Positions 17,889 through 25,478 of a stretch of DNA of 50,311 nucleotides are shown piece by piece. The notes under the pieces are model-generated. The model saw nothing but the letters and a program-made list of their open reading frames with translations. It searched no databases and was not told where the DNA came from. Source of the DNA: an uncultured Clostridium sp. (GTDB taxonomy: Bacteria > Bacillota > Clostridia > TANB77 > CAG-508); contig CAMMVE010000010.1 of NCBI GenBank assembly GCA_946500265.1, positions 1 to 50,311 on the forward strand, given 5' to 3'. A program made the translations under genes and the position numbers. How positions within the stretch are numbered: the stretch's first letter is position 1; the number at the start of each line of letters is the position of its first letter.

Positions 17889-17990
17889 CTTGAACAAATT
17901 AGAGTATCCCATTTGTTCATTCTCTTGAACAAATGAGAGTGTCCCTTTTATCCATTTTTTTGGACAAAAAGGAGCGTCCCTTTTGTCCAA
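17889..17990. repeat. GGGACA composite palindrome (family B)
   Basis: Two nested units (TTGAACAAATTAGAGTATCCC..., then TTGGACAAAAAGGAGCGTCCC with TTTTGTCCAA) lie between typA and the Cmk-PlsC gene. They are imperfect copies of the blocks at 12499 and 32657. Confidence 0.8.
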
Positions 17991-18009
17991 CTCATTCAAA
18001 TATTATACT

Positions 18010-19305
18010 CTAATCTTCCTTTTTTGTCAACATAACTATGTTGTCCATAATTTTATCAGTTGCCTCATCAAGCTTGTCCTTATGGTTTTTATACTCGCTT
18101 AAATCAATTGGTTCTCCATAATTGATATATACTTTGCTAAATGGTTTAAATGTGCCATGAATTCCAACAGGAATTACTTTAACATTTGATTTTATTGCCA
18201 TATATGCAGCACCATTTTTAGCTTTCATATTCTTTTCCATACCTTTTCTAGTACCCTCTGGGAAAATTCCAAGTAGTTCCTCATTTTTTAATACTTTTAG
18301 GCATCTTTTCATTGCTTCTATATCCTGCATATCTCTTTTTATTGGAATTGCATCAAATAAATGTCCAAGCCACATTAAAATTCCATGTGTAAACAAATCT
18401 TCTTTTGCTACAAAGTTTACCTTTCTTTTATTGAACAACACTATTGCTGCTGCATCTAAATAATTAATATGGTTTGCACATAATATATATGCACCTTCTT
18501 TTGGTATTTCTCCAGATATTTTTACTCTATATGCTATATGGTATAATGTGGACAAAACTATTTTTACAATTCTTCTTACGAATTTTTTCCATGCATTTTC
18601 CTTACGAGGCTTATATATTTTTGCTTGTAGTTTAATGTCTTTTTTCTTCTTCTTTATAATCTCGCTAATTTCATTTACAACTTGATTAATGCTCATTCTA
18701 GTGCTATCTATAACTTCTGCATCATGTGCTACTTTTAGAGCACCTATCTCTTTTGACTTGTCATTTTCATCTCTTTTTTTGATGTTTTCAACAATATCAA
18801 CATATGACATATTAATTCCTTTTTCTCTATATTGCTTAAATCTTCTTTTTGCTCTTTCTTCTAAATCTGCATCTAAGTATATTTTTACATCAGCTGCTGG
18901 AAATACATATGTTCCAATGTCTCTTCCTTCCATAATTACATCTTTGCCTTCAGCCATTTTTCTTTGGAGTTCTACCATTTTTAGTCTTACTTCTTTAATA
19001 CTAGATACTTGAGAAACTAATTCTGTTACTTCTTTACTTCTGATTCTTGTTGTAACATCTTCTCCGTTTAAGAATACCTTTTGCTCTCCATTTTCCACTT
19101 TTAAGTCTATGTCTATTTTTTCTAATAATTCTGTTATTTTATCTAATTCTTCAAGTTTTATTCCTTTGTTTAACATATCTAGTGTTACACATCTATATGT
19201 TGCCCCTGTATCTATATTCACTAGATTAAATTTTTTAGATAATATTTTTGTTACAGTACCTTTTCCTGTTCCGGCAGGTCCATCAATTGCTACTATAAAT
19301 GACAT
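18010..19305 (-). CDS. cmk: Cytidylate kinase fused to 1-acylglycerol-3-phosphate acyltransferase (Cmk-PlsC)
   Basis: ATG 19305 (MSFIVAIDGPAGTGKG) follows GGAGGG; the frame opens 12 nt earlier. Residues 1-220 are a complete (d)CMP kinase: P-loop GPAGTGKG, DTGATYRCVTLDML, EGRDIGTYVFPAADVKIYL and RAKRRFKQY. A basic linker (about 221-245) leads to a PlsC acyltransferase (about 255-430). It carries the HX4D motif CANHINYLDAA, then FVAKEDLF, IFPEGTRKGME and a conserved VIPVGIHG. One polypeptide would thus phosphorylate CMP/dCMP and acylate lysophosphatidate, joining CTP supply with the phosphatidate it activates. The two domains abut without a stop or internal ribosome binding site that I can see. 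Confidence 0.93.
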   Translation of the reverse strand: MSFIVAIDGPAGTGKGTVTKILSKKFNLVNIDTGATYRCVTLDMLNKGIKLEELDKITELLEKIDIDLKVENGEQKVFLNGEDVTTRIRSKEVTELVSQVSSIKEVRLKMVELQRKMAEGKDVIMEGRDIGTYVFPAADVKIYLDADLEERAKRRFKQYREKGINMSYVDIVENIKKRDENDKSKEIGALKVAHDAEVIDSTRMSINQVVNEISEIIKKKKKDIKLQAKIYKPRKENAWKKFVRRIVKIVLSTLYHIAYRVKISGEIPKEGAYILCANHINYLDAAAIVLFNKRKVNFVAKEDLFTHGILMWLGHLFDAIPIKRDMQDIEAMKRCLKVLKNEELLGIFPEGTRKGMEKNMKAKNGAAYMAIKSNVKVIPVGIHGTFKPFSKVYINYGEPIDLSEYKNHKDKLDEATDKIMDNIVMLTKKED

Positions 19306-19404
19306 TTTGCCCTCCATATAATACTTAAATTTAATATTTCTGCTTTATTTTGCAATTCTTACCCAATTGCATTTAGGCTATTATATTTTAATTACACTAT
19401 ATCT

Positions 19405-20250
19405 TTATATTTTTGCCTTTTCGTCTGGCATATGTATACCTTTTGCAAGAACAGAAACTTCTTGCACATTCATTGTGGTTAATCTTTCGATTTCTCTTTT
19501 TACTTTTTCTTTAAATTCTCTTAATACCGACACAATATTATAACCGAATGTCACATAAACTTCAACATAAATATTTGTAGCTCCAACCGAATTCTCAACT
19601 CTAACTTTTGAAACTCTATGTATTCCTTCAGTCTTCTTAGCCACATATTCTGTTATTTGTCTAAATACTGTATCAGATATTGTAAATTTGCCCAGATAAC
19701 TAAAAGTTGGTCTAATTATTGATTTTTCTGAAATATATGGTGTATCATTTCTTCTATATTTAAATATTTGAAGTGGATCCAAAATATATCCTGCAAAATC
19801 TCTTTTTATTTCAAATGTAGGAACAGGTATAACATGCTTTCCTTCTGTTGTACGTATTCTTTTAGCTGTTTCCATTTCAGTTTCAGTTGCTACTTCATTA
19901 ATATATATTGTTTTCTCTGGCTTCTCTAATCCAAGGTTATCTGCAATTTTCTCCACCATTCCATCAGAAGTTCCAAGTATTAAAATAGACTCTGGTTTGT
20001 TCTTCTTAAGAGCTTCAACCATATTTTTTCTATCTTCTTTTTCTATGAAAATAGCTTTTTTTACGGTCTCTATTTTAGTAGGAGCCTTTTTTGCAGAATT
20101 ACCTGCAACAACATCATTCTCATGAATTAAAAGCCCATCATCAATTATGTACTTAATTTTATTTTCATTTGCAACCATCTGAGCTCTATAGCTTTTTCCT
20201 GTACCAGACGGTCCCACAAATGCATATACCTTAATATCTTTTAAATTCAT
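19405..20250 (-). CDS. P-loop ATPase with C-terminal Asp23/Gls24-like domain
   Basis: 281 residues. The N-terminal YAFVGPSGTGKSYRAQMVA is a Walker A P-loop, followed by DDGLLIHENDVVAG and ESILILGTSDGMVEKIAD (Walker B-like strand). From about residue 185 the sequence changes to an Asp23/Gls24 (DUF322) pattern: SYLGKFTISDTVFRQITEYV, VRVENSVGATNIYVEVYVTF and a C-terminal amphipathic helix. Asp23 proteins associate with the membrane and envelope stress; the ATPase part resembles AAA-like ATP-binding folds. The combined role is not known to me. It lies directly upstream of cmk-plsC on the minus strand (100-bp gap) and may be cotranscribed. Confidence 0.75.
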   Translation of the reverse strand: MNLKDIKVYAFVGPSGTGKSYRAQMVANENKIKYIIDDGLLIHENDVVAGNSAKKAPTKIETVKKAIFIEKEDRKNMVEALKKNKPESILILGTSDGMVEKIADNLGLEKPEKTIYINEVATETEMETAKRIRTTEGKHVIPVPTFEIKRDFAGYILDPLQIFKYRRNDTPYISEKSIIRPTFSYLGKFTISDTVFRQITEYVAKKTEGIHRVSKVRVENSVGATNIYVEVYVTFGYNIVSVLREFKEKVKREIERLTTMNVQEVSVLAKGIHMPDEKAKI

Positions 20251-20470
20251 TTATAAATCACAGTCCCTTCAAAGGTTTAATTGTGCCATCACTTAAATAA
20301 TTTGTTACTTGATTAGCATATCATTTACAATTTATAGCTTAACCAATTATCTTATTATTTAATTACAGACTTTATTATACCATTAACTATGCCTTCTAGC
20401 AACATTTTATATTAATTTATTAGCGTTCACGTTACTATTTGATAGTTTAATACTTTATTTTTCTATCAAC

Positions 20471-20653
20471 CTGTGAGTAATGTATGTTTAGAGAATTTTT
20501 GTAGGAGCGCGTAGCGACCAAACGAGCTTTGTAAAAGCGAGTGCGATTGGAGAAACCTAGCAGATGAAAAGAAAATTTATTTTCTTTTCAGAATGCTTAG
20601 ATGGTTTCGACAACAAGCGACAAAAAAATTCGAGAAACATACATTACTCACAG
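20471..20653. repeat. 183-bp inverted-repeat structured element
   Basis: A perfect 19-bp terminal inverted repeat (CTGTGAGTAATGTATGTTT at 20471, complement at 20635-20653) continues inward with GAATTTTTGT/ACAAAAAAATTC. The core includes a GAAAAGAAAA...TTTTCTTTTC hairpin and a GC-rich stretch (GGAGCGCGTAGCGACC). It fills most of the 449-bp gap between two genes. It has the same architecture as the 160-bp repeats but a different sequence, and is a single copy in this window. I see no ORF in it. Confidence 0.85.
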
Positions 20654-20699
20654 ACTTTATATTTAGCTAATATATCTGAAAATCATTAATTTATACACA

Positions 20700-22274
20700 C
20701 TATTTCTCAACTAATGCAATAGTATATTTATAATCCTCATACTCTGTAATATACTCTCTTTTCTCCACAACATTTGCACCAAATTTTTCTTCAATAGAGT
20801 CAGCAATTGCATAGTTTGTAGCATTAATCACCCAGATTCTACCATGATAGTCTTCTAAAACATCTAAATCATGAATTATTTGCATATTTGGTCCATATGC
20901 TTTATATGCTTCATCAACGTTCCAATAAGCTTGGTCCCAAAAATATTGCTGTACATCTGGGAAATGTGCAGATACTACAAAAGCTTGCCCCTCATTTCCA
21001 TAAACTATTATATCTCCTTCTTGAATATTTTCTTCCAAATACTCTATTGGAGGCATATTACTCTCATCATGGTTAATTTGTATTAAATTATAATTAATAT
21101 ATGATGATATAATTAGAGTAATTCCACATATAACTGATATTATAACTTTATTTCCATATTTGCCCAATATGAAACTAATGAAAAATATAAATAGTCCTGT
21201 AATGCATAATAAATAACGCGCATATAAAATGGATCTTCCAACTACCAAAGATGCTATACATACAGCAATTATTACTAACAAATATATTCCTATTGCGATT
21301 TTAGGAGCGAGATTTTTTCCCTTGTTTTCTCCTTCTTTAGCTCTATTTTTTATAAACAAATAAATAACAAGTGTACATACAAAAACTCCATAGATTTCTG
21401 AAACAACATCAGGTACATATTTTTGTTCTACTAAATTTCCCGTAAATTGGAATGTAAACATTTCAATAAATGTGTCTGGGAATTTCATTTCTATCCAATA
21501 GCCTTGTGAAACTTGTTTTGCTTGGAGTAATAAATAAACAAGCCATGGAATATATGCTAATATTTGAATAATTCCACATAGTATGAAAATCTTTAAATTC
21601 GTAGTAAATTTCTTTTCTTTTTTTGCCTGTATAATGAGATAAATCATTAAAACAGCATTTATAACTACTGAAGCCGCTAATGCATAATAATGAGTATATG
21701 CTCCTGCTAAACTAAAAATAGTGAATAATATCCAATTTTTTATTAATTTTCTTTTTTGAGTACTGCCATCTGCGTTTTTTAAATTTTCATTATTTTTTGA
21801 ATTTTTATAAATTCTGTATGCATAAATTGCTGTTAACGTTACAAATAGCATTGCTAATGGATACATTCTAATTTGCCCAGCATAGATAATATTTAGTGGC
21901 AAGAAAAATGCAAAAAACGAAAATAGAATTCCTACTTTACTTCCAAAATCTTTTCTAATATGCGTAAATCCTATTATTCCTAAAATTGAAATGCAAATAG
22001 CTGAAAATAGCTTAAATACAATTATATTATTACCAAATATTAATCTTAAAATATGTAAAATCCAATAATATAGTACTGGATGAACATCATGCCCTCCAAT
22101 AGACCATATTTCGCCAAAACTATGTGCTGAAATTGCAACTGAATATGATTCATCAAACCACATTGCTTCATAGAAATTAGACAATAGTGTAAAAACTATA
22201 CCTACTACTATTATAGCAATGTGAATTATTGTGTTTTTTCTTTTTCCTTTAATTTTCAAATCAAACTTTTTCAT
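20700..22274 (-). CDS. Membrane glycosyltransferase, GT39/ArnT-like (GT-C fold)
   Basis: 524 residues with about eleven hydrophobic helices. The first extracellular loop carries FYEAMWFDESYSVAISAHSF; its acidic DE pair is the hallmark catalytic/metal site of polyprenyl-phosphate-dependent GT-C enzymes. GHDVHPVLYYWILHI is the second conserved loop, with the DxHPPLYY-like pattern. A C-terminal soluble domain (about 410-524) follows. It likely transfers a sugar from a lipid-linked donor to a surface acceptor. It is followed by a GT2 gene on the same strand, which could supply the lipid-linked sugar. Confidence 0.85.
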   Translation of the reverse strand: MKKFDLKIKGKRKNTIIHIAIIVVGIVFTLLSNFYEAMWFDESYSVAISAHSFGEIWSIGGHDVHPVLYYWILHILRLIFGNNIIVFKLFSAICISILGIIGFTHIRKDFGSKVGILFSFFAFFLPLNIIYAGQIRMYPLAMLFVTLTAIYAYRIYKNSKNNENLKNADGSTQKRKLIKNWILFTIFSLAGAYTHYYALAASVVINAVLMIYLIIQAKKEKKFTTNLKIFILCGIIQILAYIPWLVYLLLQAKQVSQGYWIEMKFPDTFIEMFTFQFTGNLVEQKYVPDVVSEIYGVFVCTLVIYLFIKNRAKEGENKGKNLAPKIAIGIYLLVIIAVCIASLVVGRSILYARYLLCITGLFIFFISFILGKYGNKVIISVICGITLIISSYINYNLIQINHDESNMPPIEYLEENIQEGDIIVYGNEGQAFVVSAHFPDVQQYFWDQAYWNVDEAYKAYGPNMQIIHDLDVLEDYHGRIWVINATNYAIADSIEEKFGANVVEKREYITEYEDYKYTIALVEK

Positions 22275-22300
22275 TACATCTCCTAAATCTCTATTTCAAA

Positions 22301-22345
22301 ATTGAAACACTAGGGACACATTTAAATGTGTCCCAATGGTTCAAT
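22301..22345. repeat. GGGACA palindrome (family A)
   Basis: ATTGAAACAC...GGGACACATTTAAATGTGTCCC...GGTTCAAT lies between the two glycosyltransferase genes, and could terminate the GT2 transcript. Confidence 0.85.
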
Positions 22346-22391
22346 TTTTCAGAAAGAATGGGATAATTTAAAATAATTATCCCACTATTAC

Positions 22392-23621
22392 TTATGCAAC
22401 ATCTTTTATATTTACATTTCTTACATGCTCTATCTTATCCCAGCTTGTATCACGTTTGAACAAACATTTAAAGTTTATTAAAATCCATGAGCCTAAGAAT
22501 AATGGATAACAGAAAAGTCCTTTAATCATTGGTCTTATTGGTTTTTTATCTAATATCATGATTAACAAAGCTGTAAATATTGGAAGTAGAAATGTTGGTA
22601 TTAAATATCTTAAACAATTTATTACTAAGTCTGTTGCAGTCATTCCATTTGAAGCAAACATAATGAAGTTTAATAAAAGCAATAATAATGTTAGAATAAA
22701 CATTGGTATACTTCCTAATATATACAAAAGTCCGTCGAAATTCATCATGGTTTTATGTGATTTTACAGCTGCTGCAAGAGGCTTTGTATATTCTGTCATA
22801 CATTGAATATGTCCTACTGTCCATCTTGTTCTCTGTTTCCAAGATTGCTTAAATCCTACTGGTTGTTCATCATAAACAATTGCATCTGTTGCCCAACCTA
22901 ATCTTTTTCCTTTTATAATTCTTTTTAATGAAAACTCTATATCTTCTGTTAATGTTTTTGTATTCCATCCTTCTGGTTTAATAACATCAAATTTAACCAT
23001 AAAACCTGTTCCATTTATTAATGGTGATAGTCCTAAATTATATCTTGCTAAATGATAAAATCTGTTCATTGTCCAGTAGAACAATGCATATCCTGCTGAT
23101 ACCCAACTATCTGTAGGGTTTTTGATATCTCTATATCCTTGAACAACTTCTTCTCCTTGGCATAACTTTTTATTCATTGCCTTTAAGAAGTTTTTGTCCA
23201 CAATATTGTCAGCATCAAAAATACAGAACGCATCATAAGGCGCATCTTCTTCAATTTTTTGGCCTAAAAACCATTGTAATGCATATCCTTTTGTTTTGTG
23301 CTCTTCGTCAAATCTTTCCATTACAATAGCACCATTTTTTCTAGCTATCTCAGCAGTATTGTCTGTACAGTTATCTGCTATAACGTAAATATCGTAATGG
23401 TCTTTTGGATAGTCCTGTTTATTTAAACTATCTATAAGAGCTTCAATAACATTTTCCTCGTTATGAGCAGGTATAATAGCCATAAATCTATTAGTTTTTT
23501 CCTCTAAAATAGGTTTATCTTTCAATTTAACCAATGAGCATATACTAATTATTAATTGATATCCCCAAAATGCTGTAAGTAACCATACAAGTGCTTGCTG
23601 AATCATATATAAATATTCCAT
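22392..23621 (-). CDS. Membrane glycosyltransferase family 2 (processive type)
   Basis: 409 residues: an N-terminal helix (VWLLTAFWGYQLIISICSLV), then a GT-A domain. FMAIIPAHNEENVIEALIDS starts the fold and YVIADNCTDNTA binds the nucleotide. FCIFDADNIVDKNF is the metal DxD, LTEDIEFSLK carries the catalytic TED, and SWKQRTRWTVGH is the QxxRW motif of processive GT2 enzymes. Three C-terminal helices follow. Such enzymes make polysaccharides or lipid-linked sugars; the substrate cannot be read from sequence. Confidence 0.9.
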   Translation of the reverse strand: MEYLYMIQQALVWLLTAFWGYQLIISICSLVKLKDKPILEEKTNRFMAIIPAHNEENVIEALIDSLNKQDYPKDHYDIYVIADNCTDNTAEIARKNGAIVMERFDEEHKTKGYALQWFLGQKIEEDAPYDAFCIFDADNIVDKNFLKAMNKKLCQGEEVVQGYRDIKNPTDSWVSAGYALFYWTMNRFYHLARYNLGLSPLINGTGFMVKFDVIKPEGWNTKTLTEDIEFSLKRIIKGKRLGWATDAIVYDEQPVGFKQSWKQRTRWTVGHIQCMTEYTKPLAAAVKSHKTMMNFDGLLYILGSIPMFILTLLLLLLNFIMFASNGMTATDLVINCLRYLIPTFLLPIFTALLIMILDKKPIRPMIKGLFCYPLFLGSWILINFKCLFKRDTSWDKIEHVRNVNIKDVA

Positions 23622-23793
23622 TTTATTCTCCTTTTATATAACTACTATAATATTATGCACTTAATCTATGTTTGTATTACTTTTTATATGAATAATTTTA
23701 ATCATACATCATCTATTATACTATTATACTACAAAAAAATCAACAATTTTCCAAAAATTTCTTGATTTTATGTTAACTTATATTAGGCTCATA

Positions 23794-23889
23794 AGTGAAA
23801 CACTGGGGACAGATTTAAATGTGTTCCAATGTTTCACTGGTTATATGTTACACTCAGGGACAGATTTAAATCTTTCCCAAATGTTTCTC
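23794..23889. repeat. Two adjacent GGGACA palindromes (family A)
   Basis: 23794-23838 (AGTGAAACACTGGGGACAG...TGTTTCACT) and 23847-23889 (GTTACACTCAGGGACAG...TTTCTC) are diverged neighbours just past the fmt stop. They look like a tandem duplication and could act as fmt terminators. Confidence 0.8.
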
Positions 23890-23914
23890 TGGTTTTGGGA
23901 AGAAAAAACAAGAT

Positions 23915-24901
23915 TTACTCAAATATCTTTCCTACTTCTATCGAATTACCTCTCAAGAAGTCGCTTGTGCTCATTCTTTTCGCATTTTCTGCCTGCATTT
24001 CTAAAACTCTTATTATTCCTTCATTTGCTTTTATGAATAATCCATCTTTAGCATCTGAGAACAATACTGTTCCTGGCTCTATGTCTCTCATTTTATATTC
24101 ATATTCTGCTAGCTCAGGAAATTTTTCTATTAAATTTTTGTTGTTTAAATTTTCTACTTTCCAAAACTTAATTTTCTTTCCGTCTATAAAACTATATGCC
24201 CCCATTATAGGGTTCAAACCTCTTACTAGGTTTTTTATTTCTTCAGCAGTTTTAGCATTCCAGTCTATTTTTGCCATTTCTTTATCAAGCATTGGTGCTA
24301 ATGTAAAATCTTCTCCCTGCTTTTCTCTTGGAGCAGTTCCTTTTTCAATTAAGTCAAGCGTTTTTACTAATAGTTTTGCTCCAACATCTGAAAGTCTATC
24401 CCACAATTCTCCTGTTGTTTCATTATCTCCAATTTCAACTTCTTCTTTTAATATCATATCTCCTGTGTCCATGCCTACATCCATGTACATTGTGGTAATT
24501 CCAGTTTTCTTATCTCCATTTAGCACAGCCCATTGTATTGGAGCAGCACCTCTGTATTGTGGAAGTAGTGAACCATGTACATTAATACAACCTTTGCTAG
24601 GAATATCTAATAATTCTTTAGGAAGTATTTTTCCATAAGCAACAACACAAATAACATCAGGATTTATCTGTTTGATTTCGTTTAAAAATTCTTCATTATT
24701 TCTAACTTTCGCAGGTTGTAAAACTTTAAGTCCTTTTTCTACTGCGTATTGCTTAACAGGTGAAGGAATAAGTTTCATACCTCTTCCTTTTGGTTTATCT
24801 GTATTAGTGACAACTGCTTCTATTTTGTGCCCCGCTTCGTACACCGCTTCTAATGATTTTTGTGCAAAATCCGGTGTTCCCATAAAAACTATTCTAAGCA
24901 T
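23915..24901 (-). CDS. fmt: Methionyl-tRNA formyltransferase
   Basis: Formylates initiator Met-tRNA using 10-formyltetrahydrofolate. LRIVFMGTPDFAQKSLEAVY opens the Rossmann-like domain. The conserved NVHGSLLPQYRGAAPIQWAV carries the catalytic Asn-His-Ser, and DVGMDTGDMIL supplies the catalytic Asp. A C-terminal OB domain starts near residue 208. ATG 24901 has AAGGAG at 8 nt and is preferred to ATG 24907, which lies 2 nt from it. It lies immediately after def and priA on the same strand, the classic priA-def-fmt order. Confidence 0.97.
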   Translation of the reverse strand: MLRIVFMGTPDFAQKSLEAVYEAGHKIEAVVTNTDKPKGRGMKLIPSPVKQYAVEKGLKVLQPAKVRNNEEFLNEIKQINPDVICVVAYGKILPKELLDIPSKGCINVHGSLLPQYRGAAPIQWAVLNGDKKTGITTMYMDVGMDTGDMILKEEVEIGDNETTGELWDRLSDVGAKLLVKTLDLIEKGTAPREKQGEDFTLAPMLDKEMAKIDWNAKTAEEIKNLVRGLNPIMGAYSFIDGKKIKFWKVENLNNKNLIEKFPELAEYEYKMRDIEPGTVLFSDAKDGLFIKANEGIIRVLEMQAENAKRMSTSDFLRGNSIEVGKIFE

Positions 24902-24933
24902 ACACATATCTCCTTTTTTACTTAAACTCGGTC

Positions 24934-24975
24934 AAACTCGGGTGACAGATTAAAATCTGTCACCATGTTTCACTT
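24934..24975. repeat. GGGACA palindrome (family A)
   Basis: AAACTCGGGTGACAGATT...AATCTGTCACCATGTTT overlaps the def stop codon and sits in the def-fmt gap, so it may attenuate fmt expression. Confidence 0.8.
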
Positions 24976-25453
24976 AATCTTCCTTTGGTTCCACATATTC
25001 AAGCGTTCCTGGTAACATATTATCAATAAACAAAACTCCATCTAAATGATCTATTTCATGGCAGATTGCTTGTGCTAATAATCCTTTTGCTTTTATTTTT
25101 ATCTTTTCGCCTTTCTCATTTAGAGCCTCAGCAACTATCTCTTCTGGTCTTATCATTTTTGCATATTGATTTGGAAAACTAAGACAACCTTCTTCAACTT
25201 CTTGCTTTCCTTTTTGTTTAACTATTTTGGGATTAACTAATTTTAATGGTCCATTGTCATCATATAAATCTATTACAACAACCCTTTTTAAAATTCCTAC
25301 TTGTGGAGCTGCTAATCCCACACCATTATATTTATGCATTGTTTCAAGCATATCATCCAATAGCTCTCTTATTTTGTCATCTACTACGTCTACTTCTCTC
25401 GATTTTTTTCTTAAGATTTCATCTCCATATTCTCTTATTTGTCTTATTGCCAC
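24974..25453 (-). CDS. def: Peptide deformylase
   Basis: Removes the formyl group from nascent N-termini. The metal site is complete: EEGCLSFPN (Cys) and QAICHEIDHLDGVLFID (HExxH). The Gly motif NGVGLAAPQVG is present. The likely start is GTG 25453 (product MAIRQIREYGDEIL), with AGGAGG at 8 nt; an in-frame ATG lies two codons upstream (25459) but almost touches the ribosome binding site. At about 159 aa it is a short, type-1-like enzyme. It is followed by fmt. Confidence 0.97.
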   Translation of the reverse strand: MAIRQIREYGDEILRKKSREVDVVDDKIRELLDDMLETMHKYNGVGLAAPQVGILKRVVVIDLYDDNGPLKLVNPKIVKQKGKQEVEEGCLSFPNQYAKMIRPEEIVAEALNEKGEKIKIKAKGLLAQAICHEIDHLDGVLFIDNMLPGTLEYVEPKED

Positions 25454-25478
25454 TATCATTACCTCCTATCACTCCGGC

